In this document: positions 21,100-32,939 of the stretch, in pieces | Position numbering within the stretch: the stretch's first letter is position 1 | How the letters are laid out: every line of letters starts with the position of its first letter | Source of the DNA: Nemertoderma westbladi | Taxonomy: Eukaryota > Xenacoelomorpha > Nemertodermatida > Nemertodermatidae | Length of the DNA stretch: 41,727 nucleotides | Reading direction: 5' to 3' | Assembly (NCBI GenBank): GCA_032718475.1 | Contig: JAUCBJ010002111.1 | Span: 1-41,727, forward strand | Notes under the pieces: model-generated | The model's input: the letters and a program-made list of their open reading frames with translations, nothing else | What the model was told of the DNA's origin: nothing | Databases searched by the model: none | Position numbers and translations under genes: made by a program

Positions 21100-22890
21100 T
21101 TTTAGTATTTTTACCAATAACACCAATAACTTTATTTTACTTTTACCTCAACAATCGTTTCGTAATGTTTCGTAACCATTTTGGAAGAAAACAACGCCAC
21201 ACTCAGATCAACCCGCGATAAATTTGCAACTTTCCACAGATAAGTTATTACCTTCCGACTTTTAGCAATCTAGTACATTATAAGTACTAGGAGTGCTAGG
21301 TAGGATTGTACCGAAGATACATGAACGGTAATCCTTTAGAGGTTCATTACGACTTGGCGTATGTATTTTATTTTAAAATAGGGTTATTGTACGACTAAAG
21401 AGGTATTGTATTTATAGAAGTGGTAAAGTAGTAAAGTTTATCAAGAAGTGGTAAATATATTTTAGTATTTGAGACGGAGGGGGGAGATTACAGTGGCACG
21501 TTATTCTAACCAAAGTAATAAACAAGTGTCAATGGAACAGGTTACAGTTTTATCTTTAATCAACTTTTATTTGAGTCGACTTTCACGTGGAGGGGGGTGA
21601 ATTTCGATTGCGTCGACTGTCCGGTCCCCTAATCTAAAAGTTTTAGAAACACCAAATTATTAGTAACATATATAAGTAAATAATAAGTGTGCTTTACAAA
21701 ACCTGTACTAAAAAGTACAGTGAAGTAAAATAAAATTTCTTCGATCGTTACAACGCCAGGGATTACAATTTTCAACTAATAATAATATATTTATATGCCT
21801 TTCTGTACTTATTTCAAGGCGCTAAACTCTGGCGTTACCACGTTTTAACCACGACGCCAAAGTGTGGGGGGGGGGGGGGGGGGGTCTTAGCTTTTACTAT
21901 TCTAATTTCAATTAACGTGCTTTATAAAGTTGACGGGGTAATAGTGGGCTATGGGATAGGTTTCGGTCTTCTCAACTTCCACGAAAAATACATTATGATG
22001 TTCTACATATTAATATTTAAAATTTACAGTAAACACTAAAACAAGAAGTTTCCTCTCCGTGAATAAATGCTATGTTCCTGCTATGTCATTATTATCTTTA
22101 TAGCTAAATATTTTAGTATCCGTGGTCTTTCCCATTTATGTATGTTTTATGATCCCCATAGCTCTTAAGCCTACAAATAAATCTAATGTATTATTTCTAT
22201 ATTTATTTATAGTTATTAACTTTACCCATTTCATAGATTTTTAATACAAATAATAACAAATATCACACATTTAATTTAACTGAATAAACATTTTAGACTT
22301 CCTTGTTGGGCGGATCCAAGTTGGATGTCCTTATTTCTCACACGTGTTTGTGTGTTTGTTTGTGTGTTGGTTTGTTTGTTTGTTTGTACACACAACTTCT
22401 TGCACTTATTGGATGAAACTTTGATTATAGGTTCATTATCGGACCTAGTTGTGGTGCATGAAAGGTTTTGGTAGTGAGGGACCTGTTGGTTGCCTAGCAA
22501 CAGTGAAATTAATTCTAGACTGACCGATTAAAATCGTAGAATTCACTCAATCAAAATTCTGTCAACACCCTAGAGGGAGCATCTATTGGACATGCTTTCT
22601 ACGAAATTTAGTTTTATTTCGTTTAGAATTATAGGAGAAGATACATTTCTTACAAACATTTTTTTTAACATACAACATATATACTACTATTGTGTACTTC
22701 GCCCAATGTTGCGTTTTTCGTTATTACGCTGCTCTACATAGGCGCGTAATTTATTGCAACAATATTGATAGCAATGGATCCGTCCATTATTGCCAGCTCT
22801 CGTAGGCTAGCTTGTTTCTATAAAAAATCACCCGATGCAAGTAATTAATTGTTCGCGGTGTATTTAAGTATAAAACGATTTATTTAGTAT
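21100..22890. other. intergenic, no gene seen
   Basis: A 19-G run at 21866-21884 lies next to a small inverted repeat around ACGCCAG/CTGGCGT (about 21750-21840). A GTTTGTTT/GTGTGTTT simple repeat is at 22340-22385. The block 21480-21560 (ATTACAGTGGCACGTTATTCT, AATAAAC, TTACAGTTTTATCTTT) is a diverged copy of intron-3 sequence at 19890-19970. Confidence 0.5.
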
Positions 22891-22892
22891 GT

Positions 22893-24870
22893 AGCTGCAG
22901 GTACAGGACAGGATACGATACGATACGATACGAAAATACGATACGAACCAATTTTTTATGATACGATACGATACGAATGCAATTTTGAGAAAATACGATA
23001 CGATACGAAAAATCCAAGATGCGATACGAAATACGAAAAATATTTCGTATTTTTTTCGTATCGTATTTTATCTAAGAATTGATAAAAATATATGTATTGT
23101 ATTTTGTATTTCACTTAGAAAATCATATAAATCTCAATATAATACAGTAGGCAAATATGTATTATTTCAATGTGTCTGGCTATTTATTTATTTATTTATT
23201 TTATTTATTTATTTATTTCGTACATATTAAATTGCATTACATCAACTAATAGTACAGCATACATAGTGGAAAAGCACAAGAATATGAATATGAGCCTAAC
23301 TAACTACTGTACCGGTAGTACAATATTGAATATACTGTATATATAATGCTAATTACGTCGTACAACTAAATATCAATATAACGATCGTCTAGTTCAACTA
23401 GTAAATAGTTACAAAGTGTTTACAATAATTACAAATTAGATCAAATCGATATACATTTACAATCGTCGTATCACATATGAAAAATTGAAAAATCCTATTT
23501 AAATTATAATTTCGGGATTATTTCTAAAGGTTACGAAGCACATATATAATTTAAAATATCATTAAGTTCCTCTGTGGAGAAACCTGGTACGAATAAATCG
23601 TCCTCCCCATGTTTGCAATTGACCAATTCACGACAAAGGTTAATATATGGTAAATTAGAATCATTTACAAACCAAGAAATATTATTGCACATTTTCGCTG
23701 TCACACAATGAATAGCCACATTACATTTATTGGCGATACGCCTAAGATTCGTATCACTAATCGACCTACAGTCGTATAATGTAAGATTTGCAAGAAAACG
23801 AATACTAGGTTTTGCGCAATTAGAAATGGATGTGGCAAAATTAACAAAGCGGCTGCATAACATCGTCATAGGATACGGAAAATCTGAAAGCCCCTCAACA
23901 AAAAATCTGTAAGGTAATGTAAGGTAATTGTAAGGTAATTTCCAGGTTAAACGAAAGTTAATATTCCAACTAGTAATCAGCTTATGACAACTATCACTCC
24001 AAATATCCCATAGATTACTACCGTAGAAACTTGTAGCAAAAATGCGCTGAATTTTACAGATACTGTGTGGATGAGCAAAGCTAAATTCACGTCTAATACA
24101 ATTCAATTTACCTATGAATTTACCTCTTTTACTTAAAATATCTTTATAGAATTTGCCCTCAAAATCAAAAAAATCAAAAATACATCCATAACGACGTTAT
24201 GCAACACGGCCCAATAGTAGGCTTTACCATAATATTACCATGCCACTTTATGAATACTGTACTGATGTACCTACCTAGGCCTACAACATACTGCCGTTAT
24301 TTATGGAATAATTTTGAATTTCATGTACCAATATGGAATAAAATTCAAAACTACAATTTCGTAGTCAAACTAATGTTTTATTTCAAAACAAATGTTTTAT
24401 TTCTTTTATTCTCTCACTAATGCCTTATCATAACATCCATGCCTGCCTTGTAGGCGCTATTAATTATCCTAAAAACTTTATTTAAACTGTAATTAGATTA
24501 TATTTTAGTGGTATTTTTATCATTATTCTGCAGTTAATTACAATGTTATTAACGATCCTCCTCCTTTCTTACACATTTCATTGACATAATAAAACTGTAA
24601 CCTGTAATCTAATTTATACACAAATTTTGAGAAAAAAAAATGTAACTAAATAAGTGGTGTTATCTCTCGTTTGTCTGTTAAAAACATTAATATTTACAAA
24701 ATAATAAGATACGAAAATACGATACGAAGTACGAAAAATATATATTCGTATTATACGATACGAAGTCAATTTTTATGATACGATACGAAATTCGATACGA
24801 ATAAAATACTGCGATACGAAATACGAAAATCCGTTTTCGTATCGTATCGTATCCTGTCCCTGTGTAGCTG
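22893..24870. mobile_element. element with GATACG-rich ends, interrupted by a LINE
   Basis: The ends are inverted: AGCTGCAGGTACAGGACAGG leading into GATAC pentamers at 22893-22930, and GTATCGTATCCTGTCC then TGTGTAGCT at 24835-24870. Internal blocks at 22920-23062 and 24707-24855 are packed with ATACGATACG and CGTATCG and share further direct blocks (AATTTTT then TATGATACGATACGA). Between them lies a truncated LINE (23181-24198). This looks like a small palindromic element split by a later LINE insertion. Confidence 0.65.
23181..24198 (-). pseudogene. 5'-truncated LINE: reverse-transcriptase C-terminal domain plus TAAA tail
   Basis: The minus-strand frame, open from about 24198 to a stop at 23531, is about 222 codons long. 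It contains GKFIGKLNCIRREF, HPHSICKIQRIFATSFYGSN, SWNINFRLTWKLPY, FPYPMTMLCSRFVNF and PSIRFLANL. This is the region after the reverse-transcriptase core in one class of animal non-LTR elements. About 310 bp of 3' UTR follow, ending in TTTA repeats at 23181-23218, which read as TAAA on the element strand and mark the LINE 3' terminus. A short local duplication (GTAAGGTAAT near 23910-23940) perturbs the frame. No catalytic core is present. Confidence 0.8.
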
Positions 24871-26150
24871 TATCCGGACTATCTAATTTCGCGTCGTATG
24901 CAACACATCTGTTAAACGTTGATTACGATGAAAATCTATCAATAATAAATTATCGTTTTCTTTTAAAAAGATATGAATGAAATAATATGATATCCCTCCC
25001 CTCTCTAATTGTTTTTTTGTGTTATTTTCCCATTTATGTTATCAGCATTCTATCTCGAAATCGATCAATTATCCCAGTGGTTATTTTCAGATCAATGATG
25101 GTTCATTTTCGGAGGGATTCCCTAGAGGTGCTGATAAAGTTATCTTATAAAATTGATTGATTTAAAATTAAATTCAATTTAAAATTGATTCTTATAAAAT
25201 TATATTCGAAGTCTTATAATCTATCTGTTTATACGTACAGTGTGAGTCATTTTAAAATAAGAGCGCCAGTGAAGATTGTACAGGGGCGAGAATTGTAATT
25301 ATTTTAAAAACTGCTACATTTCCACCTGGAGTATTTAATTACATTCTTAAATGGAAATATTCCATGTATGCCTACATGACCTATATTAATTAACCTACAA
25401 TAACTCCGTACAAAATGTTGAAGTTTAATTTACACGTAAGAAATCTTTTTACGACTGGTGCGATTACAGTATAATTCATACTGTAGTAGCAAGCATATAA
25501 ACCAGTCCTGACACCTGTACACCAGGGACAGGTCGATCACAAATTACTGACTATCAGTATAAATACTGCACCGCCCCATGCAACGGTAGGCCTAAGTACT
25601 GTAAATACCGCAGCTAACGATCAGTTCTGTCATTAAGCAGTATGTTAACGATATAGCAATGATCGGTACCGGAGAATAAACAATCCCTTCTGTAGTCTCC
25701 TATTCGGTCGCTACGACAAACTGAAATCATTATAATCAACTATAGCACTAGCAAGTGTAAATAAATTTAAAGTTTAACATTTAATTGTTAAGAATCAAGC
25801 ATTTAATTTTTATTTTAAGGCACCCTGTACGGTATAGTGTCTTTCATTTGGTTGTCCTATGGATGGAACAGTCCTGTATTCTTACAGTCCTACATGAACC
25901 ATTCTCACCCACACCCACCTTATAAAGTTGTACTTTATTATACTTCAGCCTGCCAACGGAGTTAAATATAATATTTATATTATCAAATTAAATAAAGTAT
26001 TGTCCAGCCGGGGTTGCGATTGAAGCCAATGACTATTACTCTAAACTTGTTAATTTTGACGTTACAGTCTGAAGCAAAAATACAACTATAAATTTAATCG
26101 AAAACCTAAAATAATATCGAAAATATGATTACAGTATATATAATAATGTA
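24871..26150. other. intergenic, no gene seen
   Basis: AT-rich, with TAGGCCTAAG near 25588 and GTACCGG near 25664. A small inverted repeat with TTATAAAATTGATT units lies at 25140-25200. No coding pattern was seen. Confidence 0.4.
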
Positions 26151-26155
26151 TCTCA

Positions 26156-26209
26156 CATGCAGCCATAATGCCGGTTTTACCCGATTGGGTAAAGTCTTAT
26201 GGCTGCATC
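26156..26209. repeat. two-stem hairpin at the left edge of the CATGCAGCCATAAG domain
   Basis: Outer arms CATGCAGCCATAA (26156-26168) and TTATGGCTGCAT (26197-26208) enclose a second perfect palindrome, TTTACCCGATTGGGTAAA (26176-26193). The DNA transposon begins two bases to the right. Related CCCGAT palindromes occur at 29283-29296 and, degraded, near 39178-39196. Confidence 0.85.
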
Positions 26210-26210
26210 A

Positions 26211-29202
26211 TATATCGTCGGTATTTTTTCAAAACCCCATAAACACCATTGACCTCATTTTTCATAAACAGAAAAAAACACCTAACAAAATCTGAAATTA
26301 GTGAAATAGATCCAAACAAGTCTCAGTGAATTATAAATTTAATTATCGATTTGATAAAATAAAAGTAAAGTATACAAAATTGCATTAAATTTGTTTAATT
26401 TATAAATTTGGCGTTTATGTTGTTTTGAAAAAATTGCTTATATATAAATTGTATTGAAAGCATTGTTTTTCAAAACAACACAAATGCCATGTTTCGCAAT
26501 TACCCATATATCCAATCGCAATTATCCATATTACATAGGTCAGTAAGGGATATCAAGAATAAATTTTTTAGATCAATTCAAATATTTCAAAAATATAAGA
26601 GTGTTTAGACAATTTATATTTCAATTCTTAAAAGTCAGAATCCTCCTCATCTGTTTCATTCAACCTATCCGGGACAGAGTTGAGTGAGACCATTCGTTCA
26701 TATTCTGAGCAATAAGAGGTGGAATTACTCCCTTTCTGCAGAGTTTCATTAAATCGTTGTACTTTGCAGTGGAGATGGCAACTGGGTGCTTATAAGCAAT
26801 CTCAGGAAGGTGTCTAACGTTATCAGAAGGCCGACCGCGCCTCTGACGTACGATAATAGAATGTTCAACAGCATTACTTTGAGCCGACTCTGTATAAAAA
26901 ATACTAATCTTCCCAGAAGTGTTCTCTTTTACAAACTTCACATTTCGAATCTGGCTCCACGCCACTTTTTCGCCGATCTCATTGACATTGTTTTTGAATT
27001 CAGGATTCTTATCCCAAGAGAAAATATTATCACGACCCATCTTTACTGTTTCATATGGAAATGGTGTATGACGCGCCATACGGATAACTGTTGGCCATTC
27101 AGAAGGTCCCCAGACAGCCTTATGCTTAACAAACGTTTCAATTGTAGAATGAACAGAGTCAACTGGCATCTCAGTGTGACCTGGTAGCAGGAAAGTAATG
27201 GATATGGTTAAGATGTTAGTAAAATGGCTCAATACCTGGAATAAGGCTGACAAAACCATTCGATTCTTGTTCTGCCCGCTGGTAGAATCACAAAATAGAT
27301 GAACCTCCTTAACAATACAAAGATTTTCTACATCATTTAGGTACTTATACAAGACCGATGCGACTTCATTAGATCCACGTTTTCCATCACATTCTCCCCA
27401 CAGAAAACATATGCCCCTCTGAGTATGGCTTTCATAAACGGTCTCATTATAATAGGCATACCTTCGAGAATATCCTACAAGCATCGAATCTGTATGTGGA
27501 GTGTTCAGTACCTTCTGTAGGTCGAAACTCGCGCAACGAAATCCTGGATCTGTTCGCTCCTGTGCAGTTGTAAAGACAACACCAACGGCCTCCTTTTCTT
27601 CGTTATGAGTTTTAATCATGTCATCACTAATTTCCTTCCTTTTGTGCTGCATGCACAAATTGCACTTGTCTTTCTTTGGCATATGGATTCCAAGGTTGAA
27701 ATCTTTAAAATAAACATTCCTGAATGTTCCAAACTTTGCACCCCTTGGCTTCTCTCTCTTGTACATCCGATACAGATTTTTCATGCTTCTAACTTCTTTG
27801 GGGAGGTACTTTCGAGAAGAATTTTTTCTACAATAGTGTGAAGGTAGGGCCGGCAACTCCCCAATCCAATCCCTGACATCATTTCTTTTGGACTCAGAAA
27901 TAATGTTATGTCTCCCGCCCCTTCCAATTGTTGGCGTTGTGGTGCCCCCACTTATTGATTTCTTCTTCGATATAGTACGAAGTTCCTCGGCCGTAACATC
28001 TAATGTGCATTCTAGAAATTTCTTGCAAACTTGTTTCCTATGGCCACCCCTCAACGCGATAGAATAGGTCATTGTCTGATTGCGTACCGGTGTATCATTA
28101 CCATTACGATGTCGTCGAACTTGAGACACTTCAACACATGATGCAAGGTATGCACGCTGATCGATTATTGTGGGACAGGAAACAGGAATAGTATTCAGTG
28201 AACACTTGTTGCCGCAATTTCTCTGGAATTTTATTGCACTGACGCAAGCACGAACTTTTGCATGGGACCGGGCGAATCTTTTTTTCAACATGAACCTTCC
28301 CCTTTGAGGAAACAAAGGATAATCCTCTCAAACGAGCATCCTTGCGGCTTCCAGTCTCATATGGAAACTTGGACTTCTTTGCATTGGGTTTTCCAACCAC
28401 AGCACCAACCACACCCGTAGAAAGAACAGCCGAAGGTGTAGAATCCTTAAAACCTGGAAAAAAGTCATCAGAGCTACTGGAATCTGAAGGAACATAGCTA
28501 CTCCCTTCATAGTCATATTCTGGATCCACATCTGAATTTGCTGGTTCCACCTCAGTAAAATTGACAACTACCAAATCATCCTGTTGGGCTTCCAGATTCC
28601 CACTTTCTGCACTCAGTATCAACCATTATTGAAGATACATCGTCATTTACAACATCCCCCTCTTTATTCACAAGTATTTCAAGAAGTTCTAAATCCAGAG
28701 TCTCTTCAATTGTTTCAGGGCAATGTATAGCATGTACGAAAAACCGCAGAAATTAATAAAATGCAGTATACCTGTACCTGTACCTGTATATATACAGCTA
28801 TTAATAGGTAGTCAATAGGCTGGGTGTCTATTTGAGAGAAAACCATGTTACTAATTGCTGGTTGGCTAAAAAAATAGCTGAGTATAATGTGCTCCCAGGT
28901 AGGTTCCGTCATTTGTGGTGTTTTAAATTGAATGATAACTGTCCATTTGGCGTTTGTGTGGTTTTTGAAAAATAAAATAGCATCTCATAGACTTTGTCAT
29001 TTGTGGGGTTTTGAAAAAACCATTCCCTGGAGAATGGCGATTGTGTGGTTAACAATTTGTCATATAATGTTAATTCCACCAATGGTAGCCCTATAAAATG
29101 TTTAGAATAACTGCGGATTATTGTCTAGTATAACGTGACACACATATCTCATTTTTGACAAAAATGTCGTTTGTGGGGTTTTGAAAAAATACCGACGATA
29201 TA
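26211..29202 (-). mobile_element. DNA transposon with 34-bp TIRs and subterminal repeats
   Basis: 26211-26244 and 29169-29202 are inverted copies with one mismatch, beginning TATATCGTCGGTATTTTTTC and continuing AAAACCCC. Variants of the inner part (TTTGTGGGGTTTTGAAAAA) recur just inside both ends: 26409-26433, 26464-26490 (inverted), 28907-28926, 28950-28972 and 28995-29020. Such subterminal repeats are known transposase-binding features in several superfamilies. A TA or TATA target duplication is possible, because both TIRs begin TATA. The element encodes one transposase-like gene and is inserted into the CATGCAGCCATAAG repeat domain. The superfamily is not identified. Confidence 0.85.
26660..28740 (-). 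pseudogene. DDE-like transposase with two frameshifts, otherwise nearly full length
   Basis: The main frame (26660 to about 28170) carries a Cys pair (CNLCMQHK), then SFDLQKVLNTP, VHLFCDSTSGQNKNRM and LPGHTEMPVDSVHSTIE. The order FDxQ ... CDSxxGQNKN ... PGHTxMxxDSxHxxIE is that of a transposon-associated family widespread in invertebrates, and looks like an RNase H fold; D, D and D/E are my inferred catalytic residues. Upstream, the frame ending at 28131 encodes an acidic stretch, a basic region and PCKSSCLRQCNKIPEKLRQ. That block belongs before DQRAYLASCVE of the main frame, so a frameshift lies near 28150-28190. A second shift near 28610-28622 joins a further acidic segment (ETIEETLDLELLEILV) reaching about 28740. 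Total about 680 codons. Introns are a less likely explanation, as no good splice sites flank the shifts. Confidence 0.8.
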
Positions 29203-29500
29203 AGACAATGGCCTTATGGTCACAAAAATGGCCTTATGGTCACATGCAGCCATAAGAGATGACCGGCCTTATGGCTTCATATTTCCCGATAGGGAATTGG
29301 AGGAACCATATATCTGGCACAATTGGCTATATAAATTATGTTATATTATATATTTAGCTGAAACTTTTATTTTTTTTAAATGACTTATGGCTGCATGGAA
29401 ATAATTTACCCTGCAGCCATAAGGCCATTTGCGCCCACGCTTATGGCTGCAAATTAAATGATAAAATAAAACATGCAGCCATAAGCAATCAGGTAATAGA
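29203..29500. repeat. cluster of CATGCAGCCATAAG motifs right of the transposon
   Basis: The motif or its complement occurs at 29243-29256, 29268-29280, 29384-29397, 29412-29423, 29440-29451 and 29472-29485. Two TGGCCTTATGGTCAC copies lie at 29208-29242. The first pair forms a hairpin, and TTCCCGATAGGGAA (29283-29296) forms another palindrome. Confidence 0.85.
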
Positions 29501-30474
29501 TGGACTTTATAGCTGGCTGTATGATTTATTTTATCTTTGTTCGTGTCTCTTAAGATTTTCATGAAAATGTCATTTACAATGTAAACGGACACAAAATAAA
29601 TTTACAAAATGTCATTACACTATCACTAACTTAGTAAATAATCTCTTAAACACGTCTGTTTCTTCTGCATAGCTTCATAGCAACTATTATATGCTATAAA
29701 AAAATCGGAATTACTCGAACTTTTCTGAGAATTATCTGTTTAGATAAACCAGCCCACACTAAATTACAACTCTTTTCTGGAATACAGTTTAAATAAAACG
29801 TGCAGCCATAAGCACTGGAACTTTCAATACAGTTGCATGCATTATTATAAATAATATTAGGTTTATTTTAAGTCTTATTATACTTTTATACGGTTACATA
29901 TCATATTTCAACCTTAATTCAAGTGTCTCAATCTATTTAGATAAACCAGCCATTACATGTAAACTCACGTCTGAGATAAAGTTTAAATAAAACATGCAGC
30001 CTTACGTAATAGAGCTGTCTTATGGTTGCATGTCATATTATAATAATAATTATTATGTTTTTTTATGTCATATTTTGGTCAATTAATAAATACAATATTA
30101 TATATGGTTAAATTAGTTAGTTAGTTGAATTATTTAAATGATTTAATCAATTGAAAATATAAAAGAAATGAAAGTACAATAATTTTTAGTTACTAATTTC
30201 ATCAAAGAGTCTGTTTAATTAATAACTGCAATGAATTGGTTTTATGGCTGCATGTTTTATATAATCTATAGTTAATTTTGAGAAAGGACAGGCGCCGTAT
30301 TTTTAGTTCTCACTAACCACAGGTTGTCTGGCTAGATAGCACAAACTTCACACTAAATATTGGTACAGAGAGACAAAAGATAGACAAATGAGACGGTTGT
30401 AGTAGAAAGGGCACATGGCCCAAAGTTCAAAGCTTTAGAATACATCTCTGAAACTACCGGACTAATAGATCGAA

Positions 30475-31130
30475 TGAGAAACGGACAGACGTATACAAAC
30501 TTTACAATTGCTGCCAAACATGAAAACTGATACCGTAAATGAAGTCAGAGTCGAAGAAAACAGTAATTACCGTGATTTTAGCTTTGTATGGTGTCATATT
30601 GTATTTTGACAGACAGATCGACTGATAAACGGACAGACAAACAAACTGTTCAATTGCTGCCAAACATGAAATCTGATACACTAAATGAAGTCAGAGTCCA
30701 AGAAAACAGACATTCTCAGGATTTTAGAATTTTAAGGGTGTCATATTGTATTTTGACAGACAGATCGACTGACAAACGGACAGACATACAAACTGTACAA
30801 ATGCTGCCAAACATGAAAACTGATACCGTACATGAAGTCGGAATTTAAGAAAACAGACATTCCCAAGATTTAAGCTTTATAGGGTGTCATATTGTATTTT
30901 GACAGACAGATCGACTGACAAACGGACAGACATACAAACTTTACAAATGCTGCCAAACATCAAAACTGATACCGTAAATGAAGTCTGAGTCGAAGAAAAC
31001 AGTAATTACCGTGATTTTAGCTTTGTAAGGTGTCATATTGTTTTTCGACAAACGAACAGACATACAAACTGTACAAATGCCGCCAAACTTGAAAACTGAT
31101 ATGGGAAATGAAATCAGTGATGAAAAAAAC
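30475..31130. repeat. 146-bp minisatellite, unit 1 (five copies)
   Basis: GGTGTCATATT recurs at 30590, 30737, 30883 and 31029, spacing 146-147 bp. Each copy has GACAGACAGATCGACTGA, ACAGACATACAAACT, GCTGCCAAACATGAAAACTG and a GATTTTAGC box. Open frames run through it only in part, because the period is not a multiple of three. Confidence 0.92.
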
Positions 31131-31309
31131 TACATATGTAAGATTTTAGCTGTCTGGTCTAATATATTGTATATGGATATGAGCCCCAGCAAATGTCGGT
31201 ACACATATAGATTAATTGCTACAATCAGATAATAATTGATGAATCTTTTATACCCAATATTTCTTCTACCTTTCTATTGGTATCAACAAACATCTATAAC
31301 TACTACTAC

Positions 31310-31800
31310 TACTATCGGCATGTTGCATTGCGGCTGCATTAATTATATCAAATATATTAAGAATGCTGTGTCGGCTTTTCGATAAAATTGCTCCACCTCA
31401 ACTCCCTATCACCCATGACATTTGCTAGATCATCCGCATCTTCAAGTCCAGTGTTCTTTAAAATGCGTCTCAAGAAAGTCATGGGCTTACCACCATACAT
31501 AGTCGTTCCATGAGGCCGCCAAAGCACAAGATTATGCACAGGCTGGTCCACACTGTGAAAGCAATGTCCTACAAGGCGGTGGCAGCTCAGTTCAAGCAAA
31601 AGCTTTCAGAGACTAATGAAACACTTCCGATGTTGTTCAAAGTCTGGTTATGGAGATGTGTTCGTTCTTCTTGACACAATGACCCCGGCGTAGCATTATT
31701 GTGAATGTGCCATCCAGAGGTTTTGTATACTCTGCAGTCAGTCAGAGACCAGCATGGACTCCCATCTAAGAAGGCTGTCTCTACTGCTGCCCTAAATAAA
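31310..31800 (-). pseudogene. LINE 3' end inside unit 1
   Basis: The minus strand encodes HRLVGHCFHSVDQPVHNLVL, then KPMTFLRRILKNTGL and DLANVMGDRELRW. A KPLDGTFTIMLRR segment lies upstream near 31700. This is the reverse-transcriptase C-terminal region of the family at 5.2-7.3 kb. The 3' terminus is GCATGCCGATAGTAGTAGTAG at the left end. Frameshifts separate the segments, so it is dead. Confidence 0.85.
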
Positions 31801-32939
31801 CTCTAAAAGGTTCACGTGTGATATCAACAATTGGTACATTTGCAACAATATTATGCGAACTTTTCAGAGTTCTGGTGTTTTACTCTTAACGCAGTAAAGT
31901 ACCGTATTGCAGCGTTGCGGCCTATAGGACGAACGTACTTATACTTCTATAACTAACTATCACTAACTTAGTAATAATAATCTCTTAAACACGTCTGTAT
32001 TCTTCTGCATAGCTTCATAGCAACTATTATATGCTAATTTTATAATTGTTTACCGTAACTTTGTTGTAATAACTGCAATTAATTAGTGATACAAATTAAA
32101 TTGGATATGAATTACATCAATATTCCTAATTATTCCAATTTCAAGTAATGAAAACTTTAAAAAAATCGGAATTTCTCGAACTTTTCTGAGAATTATCTAT
32201 TTAGATAAACCAGCCCCCACTACAATACAACTCTTTTCTGGAATACAGTTTAAATAAAACGTGCAGCCATAAGCACTGGAACTTTCAATACAGTTGCATG
32301 CATTATTATAAATAATATTAGGTTTATTTTAAGTCTTATTATACTGTTATACGGTTACATATCATATTTCAACCTTAATTCAAGTGTCTCAATCTATTTA
32401 GATAAACCAGCCATTACATGTAAACTCACGTCTGAGATAAAGTTTAAATAAAACATGCAGCCTTAAGCAATGGAACTCTCTTATAGTTGCATGTTATATT
32501 ATAATAATAATTATTATGTTTTTTTTATGTCATATTTTGGTCAATTAATAAATACTATATTATAAATGGTTAAATTAGTTAGTTAGTTGAATTACTTAAA
32601 TGATTTAATCCCTTGAAAATATAAAAGAAATGAAAGTACAATAAGTTTTAGTTACTAATTTTATCAAAGAGTCTGTTTAATTAATAACTGCAATGAATTG
32701 GTTTTATGGCTGCATGTTTTATATAATCTATAGTTAATTTTGAGAAAGGACAGGCGCCGCATTTTTAGTTCTCACTAACCACAGGTTGTCTGGCTAGATA
32801 GCACAAACTTCACACTAAATATTGGTACAGAGAGACAAAAGATAGACAAATGGGACGGTTGCAGTAGAAAGGGCACATGGCCCAAAGTTCAAAGCTTTAG
32901 AATACATCTCTGAAACTACCGGACTAATAGATCGAATGA

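Larger units (their letters stand above)
29621..31957. repeat. 2.3-kb tandem unit 1
   Basis: Starts at TATCACTAACTTAGTAA and is followed by the same sequence in units 2 and 3. Contents in order: motif/hairpin section (29800-30254), a conserved 220-bp block ending near 30470, five copies of the 146-bp minisatellite, then a LINE 3' end on the minus strand. Compared with unit 2 it lacks about 123 bp near 29696 and has one extra minisatellite copy. Confidence 0.9.

Noticed and set aside
22276-22500. Minus-strand frame with QTNKQTNTQTNTQT
   Set aside because: Translation of a GTTT/GTGT simple repeat.
26786-27187. 133-codon plus-strand frame
   Set aside because: Antisense shadow of the transposase.
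30588-31232. Plus-strand frames with TDRSTDKRTD repeats
   Set aside because: Partial readings of the 146-bp minisatellite. The period is not a multiple of three and the frame is not kept between copies.
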